Assembly (NCBI GenBank): GCA_003142955.1
Contig: PLOH01000148.1
Coordinates: 149,682 to 213,681, forward strand
Length of the DNA: 64,000 nt
Reading direction: 5' to 3'
Origin: Opitutia bacterium
GTDB lineage: Bacteria; Verrucomicrobiota; Verrucomicrobiia; Opitutales; Opitutaceae
Both the position numbers and the translations under genes were made by a program. Under the pieces are notes generated by a model. That model was given only the letters and a program-made list of their open reading frames with translations. It was not told where the DNA came from and ran no database searches. This document shows positions 55,251-64,000 of the stretch, in pieces. Position 1 is the stretch's first letter, and each line of letters starts with the position of its first letter.

Positions 55251-56513
55251 TTGCGCGCGGTGCGATTGCCTGCATGCTCCGGGGAATTGGCCGAAAAACC
55301 GATCAGCGTCGCCTATCTTTTCACCACGTTCCCGAAGACATCCGAGGCATTTCTGCAGCGCGATGTCGCGGCGATGCAGGCGCGTGGGATCAGGGTGCGG
55401 CTCTATTCATTGTGGGGCGGAGGCGGCGAATTTCGGGGCACGAAGGTTGAGGCCCTGCCGCGCTGGTGGTTCTTCGTGACGCTGCTGTGGTGGATCCCCT
55501 ACGAATCGGCGCGCTATCCCGCGATGCTGTGGGAACTCATCGTCAACGTCTGGGGGCGCCGGCCGCCGTCCGGGCTGAATTTTTGGGAGAACATGCTCGG
55601 GGCGGGGTTCACGACCTGTTTTGTCCACCGATTCCGACGGGACCCGCCGGACGTGGTTTATGCGGCCTGGACGGGGGCGCCGGCCACGGCGGCCTGGTTG
55701 ATCTGGCGGGTGCTGGGCATTCCGTACGGCACCGGAGCTCACGCCTACGATCTCTACGAACATGGCGGGGATTGGTGGCTGATGGAGAAGGTGGCGCTGG
55801 CGCGCTTCGCCCATACCTCGACGGAGCTGGGGCGCCGGACGCTGCTGGAGCGCGGGGCGGACGCGACGAAGCTGGTGGTCGTCCGCCGCGGACTGGACGT
55901 GTTTCCAGAATTCAAGCCGCTGCGCACGCCACGCCGGCCGCTGCGCCTTGTCTGCGTGGCCCGGCTGGTGCCAAAAAAGGGGTTGGCGGACCAGCTCCGG
56001 ATTTATGCGGCGCTGCGGGACGCGGGGCTGGAATTCTCGGCGCGGATCGTGGGGCAGGGTGAATTGCGGGCGAAATTGGAGGACGAAATGGCGAGGCTCG
56101 GCCTCGGCGAGCAGGTGATCTTCACGGGCGAAGTCGCGCCCGCCGAAGTGTGGGCGCATCTGGGCTGGGCCGATGTGCTGTTGCACACCGGCGTTGTTTC
56201 CCCGTCCGGTGACCGCGACGGATTGCCCAATGTCATTCCCGAGGCGATGGCGGCGGGCACCCTGGTGCTGACCTCACCGGCGGCGGCGACCACGGAGGCG
56301 ATCCAGCACGAAACGACGGGTTTGGTCGCCGAGGTCGCGCGACCGGGAGAGTGGGTGGCGGCGCTGCGGCGTCTGGCCGGCGATGACGCGCTGGCCGACC
56401 GCTTGCGCGCGGCCGCGCGGCGCTGGACCGAGGAGAACTATGATGCGCACCGGAATGCCGCGCGATTGCAGACCTGCCTGGAACACGCGGCGGAGAAAAG
56501 TAGAGAACCATGA
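55251..56513 (+). CDS. GT4-type glycosyltransferase
   Basis: 420 aa, GT-B fold. The N-terminal half includes SVAYLFTTFPKTSEAFLQRD, common in GT4 enzymes of exopolysaccharide pathways. The C-terminal half has LVCVARLVPKKGLADQLRIY, IVGQGELRAKLE and the nucleotide-sugar motif GDRDGLPNVIPEAMAAG followed by TSPAAATTEAI. It transfers a sugar from an activated donor to a glycan or lipid acceptor; donor and acceptor are unknown. The family homology starts near SVAYLF; a TTG at 55287 could be the true start instead of the ATG at 55251. Its stop overlaps the next glycosyltransferase start by 4 bases. Confidence 0.88.
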   Translation: MRAVRLPACSGELAEKPISVAYLFTTFPKTSEAFLQRDVAAMQARGIRVRLYSLWGGGGEFRGTKVEALPRWWFFVTLLWWIPYESARYPAMLWELIVNVWGRRPPSGLNFWENMLGAGFTTCFVHRFRRDPPDVVYAAWTGAPATAAWLIWRVLGIPYGTGAHAYDLYEHGGDWWLMEKVALARFAHTSTELGRRTLLERGADATKLVVVRRGLDVFPEFKPLRTPRRPLRLVCVARLVPKKGLADQLRIYAALRDAGLEFSARIVGQGELRAKLEDEMARLGLGEQVIFTGEVAPAEVWAHLGWADVLLHTGVVSPSGDRDGLPNVIPEAMAAGTLVLTSPAAATTEAIQHETTGLVAEVARPGEWVAALRRLAGDDALADRLRAAARRWTEENYDAHRNAARLQTCLEHAAEKSREP

Positions 56514-57556
56514 TCTATTTCGACGTGACCAAGTCCGGGCCGGCCCGCCACCAGTCGGGCTTGATGCGCGTCAACGACCGGTTGCGCGAAGAACTCGGCC
56601 CGCGCGCAACCCCGGTGCGGTGGGATTCGCGCCGAGGCGCGTGGCGGGCGGTGGGAGCCAGGGAACGGGTGACGTTTTCGGCAAACGACTGGCTGTTCAC
56701 CGCGGAGCTTTTTTGTGAGCGGGAGCGCCCGGGCTTCTGGCGTTTTCTACATGCGCGACCGTGCCGGCTGGCGGCGATGTTCGGTGACGCCATTCCGCTG
56801 CGGCATCCGCAAATCACCTGGCCGCAGAGCGTGGCGCGCCATCCCGAGTACCTGAAGATGCTCGCGGCTTTCGACCGCGTCTGGGCGATCTCCGAGGCGA
56901 GCCGGAGCGATCTAGTAAGCTTCTGGCGCTGGCAGGGCGGGGCGGTGCGGGCGGCTGTGGATACGATCGTGCTGGGGGCGGATTTTGACCGACAGCCACG
57001 GTCAGTCCCGCCGCCGGATCCACCCGCGGCGCAGTTGCTGTGCGTGGGGATACTGGAGCCGCGCAAGAACCAGTGGTTCCTGCTCGACGTGTGCGAGGCG
57101 CTCTGGGCCGCGGGCGTCGAATACGAACTCCATCTCGTCGGGCGGGTGAATCCGCATTTCGGCCGACCGATTAGCGCCCGCCTGACGGCCATGCGGAAAA
57201 CGCATCCCCGCGCGCATTACCACGAGGCGCTGTCCGATGCGCTGTTGCCGCAGCTCTACGCGGCGGCCCGGGTCACCGCGTTTCCCACGCTGGCCGAGGG
57301 TTGCGGTTTGCCCGTGCTGGAGTCGTTGTGGAAGGGGCGCCCCTGTGTGTGCAGCGATCTGCCGGTTTTGCGCGAAATCACCGACCTCGGCGGTTGCTTG
57401 GTCGCGGCGCCGAACGACCGGGAGGCATGGATCAGCGCGTTGCGCACGGCCCTCACCGACGATGGCGAATGGCGGCGACTGGCTGCGGCAGCGGGAGCGC
57501 GGCCGCTGCCAGTCTGGGCAGACACTGCCCGTGTCTTGCTGGCGGGATTGATCTGA
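56510..57556 (+). CDS. GT4-type glycosyltransferase (second of pair)
   Basis: 348 aa. The N-terminal half is divergent (MIYFDVTKSGPARHQSGLMR is typical of enzymes acting in O-antigen/exopolysaccharide assembly). The C-terminal Rossmann half has QLLCVGILEPRKNQWFLLDV, ELHLVGRVNP and FPTLAEGCGLPVLESLWKG, the GT4 donor-binding E-x7-E motif. ATGA overlap with the preceding gene implies coupled translation, so the pair probably adds successive sugars in one glycan. REP-like repeats follow the gene. Confidence 0.85.
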   Translation: MIYFDVTKSGPARHQSGLMRVNDRLREELGPRATPVRWDSRRGAWRAVGARERVTFSANDWLFTAELFCERERPGFWRFLHARPCRLAAMFGDAIPLRHPQITWPQSVARHPEYLKMLAAFDRVWAISEASRSDLVSFWRWQGGAVRAAVDTIVLGADFDRQPRSVPPPDPPAAQLLCVGILEPRKNQWFLLDVCEALWAAGVEYELHLVGRVNPHFGRPISARLTAMRKTHPRAHYHEALSDALLPQLYAAARVTAFPTLAEGCGLPVLESLWKGRPCVCSDLPVLREITDLGGCLVAAPNDREAWISALRTALTDDGEWRRLAAAAGARPLPVWADTARVLLAGLI

Positions 57557-57617
57557 GCCAAAAGCTGCAATTGCTGGCAATTCTCCTCGTGCACTCGCGA
57601 ACCGATTGGTCTGCGGG

Positions 57618-57642
57618 TGTAGGAAGCCCGCTTGCGGGCGAT
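57618..57642. repeat. REP unit variant
   Basis: TGTAGGAAGCCCGCTTGCGG then GCGAT: same frame and palindromic centre as the units at 4972-5031 and 14778-14802 with compensating base changes that keep the hairpin. This suggests the folded form is under selection or is what the mobilising enzyme recognises. Confidence 0.75.
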
Positions 57643-57650
57643 CATCGGTG

Positions 57651-57722
57651 CGTAGGGCCGGCGCTTGTCGCCGGGCCAATGGTCCATGGCAGAACGGTCC
57701 GCCGACGAGCGGCGACCCTACG
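57651..57722. repeat. GC-rich interrupted palindrome, long REP-like element, copy 2
   Basis: Arms CGTAGGG and CCCTACG. Nearly identical to the reverse complement of the element at 2656-2729 (central differences at only a few positions), with similarity extending about 15 bases further into CAACGGCATGATGCCGG. Confidence 0.8.
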
Positions 57723-57763
57723 TCAACGGCATGATGCCGGGTATGTCGTGGCGGTTGTCGGGA

Positions 57764-60442
57764 TCAGCGGTAGAGCCAGACGATGTCCTGCTGCCGGACC
57801 CAGCCAGTCTGACCGTTATCGAACACCAGGCGCACCCATCCAAGAAATTCCCGGTCGACCACCCCAAGCGAACCAGCGGGAAGCGAGGAGGTCTTTTGTT
57901 GGGTGTCAGCCTCGGTGGGAATCGACCGGAGCAGTACCTGATGCCACGCGATCGCGGCGCGTGAATCGACCGTCTCGCCATAGAAATGGAGCGAGATCAC
58001 CGCACTGAGGGCGAGCACGAGCGCTACCGCCGCGGCCCCAACCGCGGTGGGGCGTACCCATTCGCCGGAGACGCTGCGATAGGCGCGCAGCAAGAGAATC
58101 AGAAGTCCAGCGGCGAACACCAGGCCTGCTCCGACCAGCAACCATTGCCATTCGGCCGGCGAAGCGAGACGCGCCAACAAATGCGGACCGGAGGCGATGG
58201 CAAACTCGCCGAGACCGGGCGGCGTGTAATCGGCGCGCTCGTAACCCAGGCCGAGATGCCAGCGGACGGATTCGGGACGCGGATTAAGCAGAAAGGCGGA
58301 CGTCCATTGCGCAGCGGCCTCGGGCCAGTGACCCTGCTGCGCGAGCGCAAGGCCGAGATTGTGCCGGGCTACCCAATCGGTCGGGTCGCGAGCGATGGCG
58401 GCGCGCCAGCCCTGTTCCGCAGTCGAAAAATCACCCGCGTCATAGGCGTTGCGCGGGCTGGCGAAGCTATCCGCGGGCTTCGCGGCAGTCGGAGATTCAG
58501 CCTCGGTCCCGGCCCAGGCCTTGGGCCCGACGCAGACCAGGCAGAACAAGACGATGACGGCAGTGAGGATCTTGTGGTCGGGGCGTTTCCGAGCGCGGTC
58601 GTCGTTGCCGCCCAACCACGGCCAAAGGTTCTGCGGGTGGAAAAGGGATGACGCCTGCCAGCCAGGCACTCGCGTCGCTTCGAGCGCCGCTTCGGCCCGC
58701 CCCATCCAATCGTCAGGCAGGAGGTAGCCATTGCCATAGAGGGCCCGGTCTGATTCCGCCCAGAGTTTTTCCCAATGATTTTCCTCCGCCCCGCCCCGGG
58801 TCATGCCCTTCAGCCTCCGAGGCTGGCGGGCCAGGATGGCCGCGCTGGGGGCGGCATGGGCGATGGCGAGAAGAATGGCAGTCTCGTGCTGCCACGCGTG
58901 AAGCGCCGGAATCCGCGCCCGGGGGTTGGATGCTGCCGGCATGCCGGCGAGAATCTGGCCGAGACGCTCACGAGCCTCGCGCTGTGCCCGCAGCGGATCG
59001 GTCCGCCGGGAACGCAACGCCGCCAGAATGAGCCAGGCTGGAATCAGCCAGAGCACGGAGGCCAACAGCCAGAGCAACCAGGGATCCGTTCCAAGCGGAA
59101 CCAGTCCAGTATCGGTGCCGACCAGTGGATCGCGCGGAATCCCGGCCGGCGCCGTCGGTGGCGCCGCCAGGTGCGGCGTGGCGGTGCCCGTCGTCGGCAT
59201 GGTCGGCGCCGAGGTATTCGAAGACGGGGGCGTGAAGAGCAACTGGCTGTTTGCTTCAGTCGATCCGGGCGGCATGATCGTGACCGTTGCCCGGTCGGTC
59301 TGTACGGTCCGGTAGGTGCCCGAGCGGGGATCGAAGTAGGAGTAGCTGACCGGCCCGAGCGGGTACGTGCCGGGTTTGGTGGGAATGAGCACGGCATCTT
59401 CAGAGAGGGTGGCGTCGAAGAGTTTACCTTCGGACGGCGTGCGCTTGGCCTGAGGCTGCAGCACCTTGAAATCCTTCGAAACCTCCCGCGCAGGCAACCC
59501 ATGCACATCGGGCCAATTGCCCGTGCCGCGCAGCTCTAGCGTCCACGTGATGGGTTCGCCGACGGCAACCGTGGCGGGCACGATTTTGGAGGTTAAAGTG
59601 AACTGGCCGACGGCCCCCCCGAAATCGACAGGTGCGCCATCGGGCAGCGGCTTGATGGTTAGGGAGGGCACATTGCTGGTGACCGTCGGCTGGATGATCC
59701 CGTTTTGGAACGAAAAGAACGTGTCCCCATTCGACGGCACCAGGAGGGCCGCCTGCTGGCTGGCGGGTTTCAGGGAGTAGGCACCAGGGGCGCTAAAACA
59801 TCCGCGGGTCTTGTAGAGAATCTCGTCACGGGGCTCGCCACCGCGATCGGTTTCCGTCTGCTCCGGCCGCGCCCAGTCCTCGACCAGGAGCGGCGCATGA
59901 TCCCATTGGAGCGCGCCGACACCGCGCAGGTGGAAGCGTTTGGCCACAGCCAGCGTGTAGGTGACTGGAAAGACTTCTCCCGCCCAGAATTCGCCGCCGG
60001 CCGGTGTCAGGCTGGCTTTGGCCGCGGTCTCGAGCGGGATGGAGGTTTGGCCGACCGTGACGTTGCCGACCGCGAATGTGGCAGCGGCGACATGCTGCAC
60101 GCCTTTGTTGGTCTCGACGTCAAATGCCGAGATGCGCACCTCAGGGCGTTTCGTTGGCCGGGCGTCGAAGTTCAACACATGTTTTCGCGTCACGCTCATG
60201 TTTTCCATGGCAAAACTCGAAGCCGATCCGGTGAACTGGAGCTCCAATCCGTCGGGGGAGGGCAGCTTGGGGTCGCCGTCGGGTTCGCAGTTCTCGAAGA
60301 CCAACTGGAGCGGACTGGCCTGCCCATAGGCGAGCGAGCCGGCATTGGGCTCCCAGTAGACGCGCTGCGCCGATGCCAGGGCGCACGGCAGCATCAACAG
60401 AAACAGACAAGCGGGAATGAGGCGGAACATGAAAAGCTTCAC
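57764..60442 (-). CDS. batD: BatD-like protein fused to TPR (BatE-like) and SH3-like domains
   Basis: 892 aa. Signal peptide (LIPACLFLLMLPCALASAQ), then large beta-rich BatD domains (~25-430; QRVYWEPNAGSLAYGQ, TWTLELRGTGNWPDV). A TM helix lies near 470-490 (LLWLLASVLWLIPAWLILAA), followed by a helical cytoplasmic stretch. From ~640 a second part begins with its own hydrophobic segment and TPR units (ARHNLGLALAQQGHWPEAAAQW), two TM helices, and a C-terminal SH3-like module (GWVRLVFDNGQTGWVRQQDI). This merges BatD and BatE, which are separate genes in Bacteroides and Leptospira. The Bat system is linked to aerotolerance and stress survival. Its ATG overlaps the upstream batB stop by 4 bases. 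Confidence 0.85.
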   Translation of the reverse strand: MKLFMFRLIPACLFLLMLPCALASAQRVYWEPNAGSLAYGQASPLQLVFENCEPDGDPKLPSPDGLELQFTGSASSFAMENMSVTRKHVLNFDARPTKRPEVRISAFDVETNKGVQHVAAATFAVGNVTVGQTSIPLETAAKASLTPAGGEFWAGEVFPVTYTLAVAKRFHLRGVGALQWDHAPLLVEDWARPEQTETDRGGEPRDEILYKTRGCFSAPGAYSLKPASQQAALLVPSNGDTFFSFQNGIIQPTVTSNVPSLTIKPLPDGAPVDFGGAVGQFTLTSKIVPATVAVGEPITWTLELRGTGNWPDVHGLPAREVSKDFKVLQPQAKRTPSEGKLFDATLSEDAVLIPTKPGTYPLGPVSYSYFDPRSGTYRTVQTDRATVTIMPPGSTEANSQLLFTPPSSNTSAPTMPTTGTATPHLAAPPTAPAGIPRDPLVGTDTGLVPLGTDPWLLWLLASVLWLIPAWLILAALRSRRTDPLRAQREARERLGQILAGMPAASNPRARIPALHAWQHETAILLAIAHAAPSAAILARQPRRLKGMTRGGAEENHWEKLWAESDRALYGNGYLLPDDWMGRAEAALEATRVPGWQASSLFHPQNLWPWLGGNDDRARKRPDHKILTAVIVLFCLVCVGPKAWAGTEAESPTAAKPADSFASPRNAYDAGDFSTAEQGWRAAIARDPTDWVARHNLGLALAQQGHWPEAAAQWTSAFLLNPRPESVRWHLGLGYERADYTPPGLGEFAIASGPHLLARLASPAEWQWLLVGAGLVFAAGLLILLLRAYRSVSGEWVRPTAVGAAAVALVLALSAVISLHFYGETVDSRAAIAWHQVLLRSIPTEADTQQKTSSLPAGSLGVVDREFLGWVRLVFDNGQTGWVRQQDIVWLYR

Positions 60443-62238
60443 CAGTCGCGACCTTTCTGCGGGGGAGGTTTGTGGTCCCGGCTGTCGAGCATTTGGAAAA
60501 GCTCGGCCGGCGAATCTTGATTCCGAAGCTGGTCGAGCTTCTGGATGGGCAGCACGAGAGACGGGTCAGCCTTCGTTCCCGGCGGTTGGCGCGGCTGGCC
60601 GCCGACCTTCTGGGTTTCGCCCGTGTTGGCCTTGGCGGGTTCGGGGGGCGGCGGGGGCTTGGGCTGGAAATCTGGCTTGGTTTGTTGTTCGGGTGATTTC
60701 TCCGGCGGGGAATCCGCCGGGTTGCCGCTGGCATTCTGCTGCTGCGGTTGCTCCTGGTTTTTCTGCTGCGGCGGTTGTTTTTGCGGGGGTGGCTCGGGTG
60801 GTTTTTTGAGCAGATCCTCGAGCTCACTTCGGAGTTCAGGCCAGTCAGCCGCCGGTTTGGATAGCTTTTCACCCGCTTCGACTCCGGCCAAAGCGTCGTG
60901 CACCGCACCCGGCATCACCGGCTGACTCGCTTCCCGCAGTCGTTTTCCCCAGGTGACCGTTTCGCGGGCGAACGAGGCATAGTCCGCGGCGGAAAGGGCT
61001 GGCTGCCCGGACAGCTGTTCGACGAGCTTGCTGAGGGGCGCGGCGTAGGTCGAGGTGTCCTCGGCCGCGAAACTGGAAACCGGATACCGGATGCCGGAAA
61101 GAACAATCAATAGGATAACCGCAGCGGCCACCTTTCCGGCCGCCGGGCTTCGTTCTCCTCCGGCGGACTTTCCGCTTTCCGCTATCCGGTTGCCGGTATC
61201 CGAACTCCGCTTTCCGGCATCGGCAGCAAGCGGGAGATTGCGCACCCGCGGCCGGACCGGGAATTCGCGCCACAGGCTGAGCAGCAGGCACAAGAGCGCC
61301 GGCGCCAGCGCCCATTGAAAACGTTCAAGATGCCGAATCTCGGTCCGCTCCTTGAACTCCCCGCGGCGGCCCGAGGCGACGGTCTGCTTCAGAAGTGCGC
61401 CGAGATCCACCCATGCGCTGGCGTCGGTGTAGACGCCGTTGGTGGTGGTGGCGAGTTCCTGCAAGGTCGAGCTGTTGAGTTTCGAGAGCACGACGGCGCC
61501 GCGTTCGTCCTTCACGTAGCTGCCCCCTTCATCGGGAATGAACGCTCCTTGCGCGGTCCCGACACCCAGGCCGATCACCCGGATGTTTTTCTTCTTCAGA
61601 TCGTCGACCAGGCCCTGCCAACCCTCGGTCGTGCTCTCCCCGTCGCTCAGCACGATCAGATAACGGTCGGCGGTGCCGCTGGCGCTGAAGGCTTCCAGCA
61701 CGGCGTGCAGCATGGCCTCGTAATCGGTGCCGCCCACCGGCATGAAGGCAGGGTTCAGCGACGGCAGAAACTCGTTCAGCACCTCGTAGTCGGCGCTCAG
61801 CGGTACTTGCAGAAACGCGGTGCCGGCGAAAACCACCAGGCCGACGCGTTCGCCGCGCAGGCCGTCCAGCAGACCCTGGATCAGCAAACGGGCGCGTTCC
61901 AGGCGGGAGGGCCGGACATCGGGCGCCAGCATGCTGCGTGACAGATCGAGGGCGATGACGATCTCGCGGGATTGATCGAAAACCGGTTCCTCGACGCGGC
62001 CCCATTGCGGGCGGGCCAGGGCGACAATGCCGAAGGCCAGTCCGAACCAGAGGAAGAGCCGTCCGCGCGTGCTGTGGTGCCCCTCGCCGACGGCCGCCTG
62101 TCTCGCCCCCGCCCAGGCGCGCAGGATCTTCGGCCAGTGGCGGAACGATTCGTCTTTTCCGCGCCGGACCGAGTCCCCGAACGCCAGAAAGGCGACCGGA
62201 ACGAGCAGCCAGAGCAGATGGGGCCAGAAGAAGATCAT
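60439..62238 (-). CDS. batB: BatB/BatC-like VWA membrane protein
   Basis: 599 aa from the ATG at 62238. Hydrophobic N-terminus (FFWPHLLWLLVPVAFLAF) and a second helix (LFLWFGLAFGIVALA) precede a von Willebrand A domain with MIDAS motif DLSRS (VIALDLSRSMLAPD), then GGTDYEAML and VLSDGES. A TM helix follows (FQWALAPALLCLLLSLW). The C-terminal third is a Pro/Gln-rich, highly charged tail of the BatC kind, ending before a short conserved segment (IQKLDQLRNQDSPAELFQML). Overlaps batA (upstream) and batD (downstream) by 4 bases each, so this is one tightly coupled operon. VWA domains likely mediate protein-protein contact in the periplasm or cytoplasm. Confidence 0.87.
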   Translation of the reverse strand: MIFFWPHLLWLLVPVAFLAFGDSVRRGKDESFRHWPKILRAWAGARQAAVGEGHHSTRGRLFLWFGLAFGIVALARPQWGRVEEPVFDQSREIVIALDLSRSMLAPDVRPSRLERARLLIQGLLDGLRGERVGLVVFAGTAFLQVPLSADYEVLNEFLPSLNPAFMPVGGTDYEAMLHAVLEAFSASGTADRYLIVLSDGESTTEGWQGLVDDLKKKNIRVIGLGVGTAQGAFIPDEGGSYVKDERGAVVLSKLNSSTLQELATTTNGVYTDASAWVDLGALLKQTVASGRRGEFKERTEIRHLERFQWALAPALLCLLLSLWREFPVRPRVRNLPLAADAGKRSSDTGNRIAESGKSAGGERSPAAGKVAAAVILLIVLSGIRYPVSSFAAEDTSTYAAPLSKLVEQLSGQPALSAADYASFARETVTWGKRLREASQPVMPGAVHDALAGVEAGEKLSKPAADWPELRSELEDLLKKPPEPPPQKQPPQQKNQEQPQQQNASGNPADSPPEKSPEQQTKPDFQPKPPPPPEPAKANTGETQKVGGQPRQPPGTKADPSLVLPIQKLDQLRNQDSPAELFQMLDSRDHKPPPQKGRDW

Positions 62239-63305
62239 GGCCGGAAGGAAGGTCCGCTGGTGAGCGGCGAGCGGGCCGGAACGGAACGATTCCGCAGGGT
62301 GGGCCAGGCCAGGACGATCCCCGCCAGAAACACGCAGAGGAACCCGGGCACGGCGAACCACGGAAAGAGCTCCGTGGTGAGCAGGTACGACTTTGCCTCG
62401 AACTCGATTTTCTGGGCCTCGTCGATCGATTGGAAGGCCGACTTGATCGTCCCGGCATCCCTGGCTCGGTAGAAGCGGCCACCCGTTTGTTCCGAGATGC
62501 TGGCCAGCGCATTTTCGTCAAGATCCGCCATGATCTGAGTGTACGTGATCGTTTTTCCGTGTTCGTCCTGCACCGGCAGATAGCTATAGCCATCCGTGCC
62601 CGCTCCAATCGTGTACACGGGGATTCCCCGGGCGCGCGCGATCTCGGACGCTTGCGGCGGCGTCAGCACCCCGGCGTTGTTTGAGCCGTCCGTCAGGAGG
62701 ATGACAAAGGCGCCTTTTCGGTGGTTCCCTTCCTCGCGGCCGGCCTGTTCGAGGCGCGTCAGCGCGACGCCGAGTCCGTCGCCGATGGCGGTATGGTCCG
62801 CGTCGATGACGCCGATCTCGATGCGATCGAGCTGGCGGGAGAGCCAGGCGTGGTCGAAAGTGAGCGGCGAAAGCGTGTAGGCCTGGGTCGCGAATACCAC
62901 GATGCCGATCCGGTCGCTCGGCCGGTTCTGCACAAAGGCCTGGATGACAGGTTTGATGACCTGAAGGCGATTCGGACCTTCGCCCGGCCGGTGATTGTCT
63001 TCGGCCAGCATGCTGCCCGAAAGATCGATCGCCAGCATGATGTCATAACCTTGTTGATGAACCTGGCGCTTGTCGTCCACCCGCTGCGGGCGCGCCAACG
63101 CAAAAACCAGCAGGGCCAGCCCCGTCACGCCCACGCTCACCGGCAGCCGCGAAAACGTTGCCACCGACGGACGATACCAGGCCGCGGCAAACGGCACGAC
63201 GAGGGCCGGGACGCCGCGCCGTCCCCGCAGCCATGTCACCAGCGGAATCACCGCCAGCGCCAGCAGCCACCAAGGATCATGCAGCGTATGGTTGTCGTAG
63301 GTCAC
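62235..63305 (-). CDS. batA: BatA-like VWA membrane protein
   Basis: 356 aa with the typical Bat layout: two N-terminal hydrophobic segments (PWWLLALAVIPLVTWL; VGVTGLALLVFALARP), VWA domain with MIDAS DLSGS (LAIDLSGSMLAED) and VILLTDGSNNAG, and one C-terminal TM helix (FAVPGFLCVFLAGIVLAWP). I chose the GTG at 63305 (VTYDNHTLHDPWW) because it starts right before the conserved lead; the ATG at 63401 would add 32 residues from repetitive intergenic sequence. Its stop overlaps batB by 4 bases. Part of the MoxR-DUF58-Bat cluster. Confidence 0.87.
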   Translation of the reverse strand: MTYDNHTLHDPWWLLALAVIPLVTWLRGRRGVPALVVPFAAAWYRPSVATFSRLPVSVGVTGLALLVFALARPQRVDDKRQVHQQGYDIMLAIDLSGSMLAEDNHRPGEGPNRLQVIKPVIQAFVQNRPSDRIGIVVFATQAYTLSPLTFDHAWLSRQLDRIEIGVIDADHTAIGDGLGVALTRLEQAGREEGNHRKGAFVILLTDGSNNAGVLTPPQASEIARARGIPVYTIGAGTDGYSYLPVQDEHGKTITYTQIMADLDENALASISEQTGGRFYRARDAGTIKSAFQSIDEAQKIEFEAKSYLLTTELFPWFAVPGFLCVFLAGIVLAWPTLRNRSVPARSPLTSGPSFRP

Positions 63306-63311
63306 TTCAGA

Positions 63312-63489
63312 AACTCCAAGGGACAAAAGCCAAACGCCAAAGCTCCAAATCCCAAACGCCAAATCCCAAGGAAGTCCGAACCGCCAATTCGCAGATTCCA
63401 TGGGAACACCAGGGACACAACGGCGACAGTCTGCTGATGTTTATGCCGGGTTGGCATTGCTTTGGGATTTGGAGTTTGGAATTTGGAGT
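63312..63489. repeat. Low-complexity inverted repeat between DUF58 gene and batA
   Basis: The left part (63312-63371) is built from variants of CCAAATCCCAA/CCAAACGCC, and the right part (63459-63490) carries the complements (TTTGGGATTTGGAGTTTGGA). The arms can pair over 20 bases or more with mismatches. The DUF58 stop codon lies inside the right arm. It could attenuate transcription between the two genes. Confidence 0.65.
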
Positions 63490-64000
63490 TTACCCCCGTG
63501 ATCGGGTCTTCATGCGGGCGTGAAAGAACCGGACCAGCGCATCGAGCCGTGGTTCTTCCGTGCTCACGATCAGCCGGCTCAGCGTGTCGGGAAACAGATC
63601 GCGAAACGCCGCCGTCCGGCGTTGGACCCATTCCGTATGCGCCAGCCGCTGCGCAGCCGTCCCGTCCAGCGTGACCAAACGGCCGGCCAGGGGATCGTAC
63701 GCCACCAGTGCGTCACCGGCGGGAAGGGCGCGCTCCCAGGGATCGTCGACGCGAAAGCCCATCGTGTTATACCGGCGGCGCAGCACGCCCCAACCTTCCG
63801 GCACCTCGCGCGGCGGGAAGTCGGAGAGCCAGATAACAATGCTATGCCGCGGTGCGGTTCGGGCGAGAAGCTGCCAGGGGATCTCGCAGGTCGGCGGCCG
63901 GATGGCGGCCGGCCGGCCGCGACGGGCCTCCCCCGTGACTCCGGGAGGCGGCGTGGTCGGTGCCACGATAAAGGGCGGGGTGGAGAGCGTCGGCGCGGAT
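63490..64000 (-). CDS. DUF58 domain protein, partial (enters from the right edge)
   Basis: Only the C-terminal ~170 residues are in the window; the frame is open to the right edge. It shows the end of a DUF58/VWA-like fold: SIVIWLSDFPPREVPEGWGV, WERALPAGDALVAYDPLAGR, then the helix TEWVQRRTAAFRDLF, with the distal helical end ARLDALVRFF-like. DUF58 genes lie between moxR and batA in almost all such clusters, supporting the call. An upstream moxR ATPase gene is expected beyond the window. Confidence 0.8.
   Translation of the reverse strand, partial: SAPTLSTPPFIVAPTTPPPGVTGEARRGRPAAIRPPTCEIPWQLLARTAPRHSIVIWLSDFPPREVPEGWGVLRRRYNTMGFRVDDPWERALPAGDALVAYDPLAGRLVTLDGTAAQRLAHTEWVQRRTAAFRDLFPDTLSRLIVSTEEPRLDALVRFFHARMKTRSRG

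Overview
High-GC bacterial chromosome, most likely from Verrucomicrobiota close to Opitutaceae. I infer this from gene content and protein style, not from a search: a ccoN-ccoO fusion layout, a Bat (aerotolerance) operon with fused BatB/C and BatD/E, an S46 peptidase, an RpoZ-like protein, TamA/TamB, and abundant GC-rich palindromic (REP-like) repeats. No rRNA, CRISPR array, prophage or intact insertion sequence is visible. One tRNA (Pro, GGG) is present.

Layout. 0.2-5 kb: serS, tilS, ftsH. 5.3-6.7 kb: UDP-glucose dehydrogenase. 6.8-16.4 kb: a cbb3 oxidase cluster (ccoS-like, ccoN/ccoO, ccoQ, ccoG, TauE/SafE-like, ccoI) with an S46 peptidase gene inside it. Two gene-damaging junctions are visible here: ccoN lacks its C-terminal half, and ccoP plus the 5' half of ccoG are missing. 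16.4-19.2 kb: aminopeptidase P, PIG-L deacetylase, tRNA-Pro. 19.3-22.7 kb: a small accessory stretch with a PIN/HTH toxin-antitoxin pair, a receiver fragment, an HDOD protein and an internally deleted VOC protein. 23-28.8 kb: tamB-tamA. 29-37.7 kb: small stress and envelope genes, an omega-subunit paralog, an esterase, a TolC-like protein, a decayed ADOP-type permease, an unknown secreted protein and a GH30-like glycoside hydrolase. 38-41.8 kb: a large NHL/Ig/DUF4214 repeat protein.

The most interesting part is 42-52.2 kb: two divergent, tightly packed operons. Leftward: a GAF/PAS histidine kinase, a FadL-family outer-membrane protein and a receiver-kinase. Rightward: a protein fusing a LuxD-like acyl thioesterase to a SAM methyltransferase, a multi-TM histidine kinase, and a GAF/PAS protein ending in a receiver whose phospho-acceptor Asp is Glu. 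I propose an undescribed fatty-acid or fatty-acid-methyl-ester signalling system, comparable in logic (not gene for gene) to Ralstonia PhcBSR. The enzyme would make the signal, FadL would carry it across the outer membrane, and the kinases would read it. This is inference and needs experiments.

52.5-57.6 kb: a DUF4337 membrane protein with a nonsense codon before its last TM helix, ligA, and two glycosyltransferases. 57.7-64 kb: a leftward Bat operon (DUF58 protein entering from the right edge, batA, batB/C, batD/E). REP-like repeats lie between many genes, and one copy sits inside the coding sequence of the copper ATPase.
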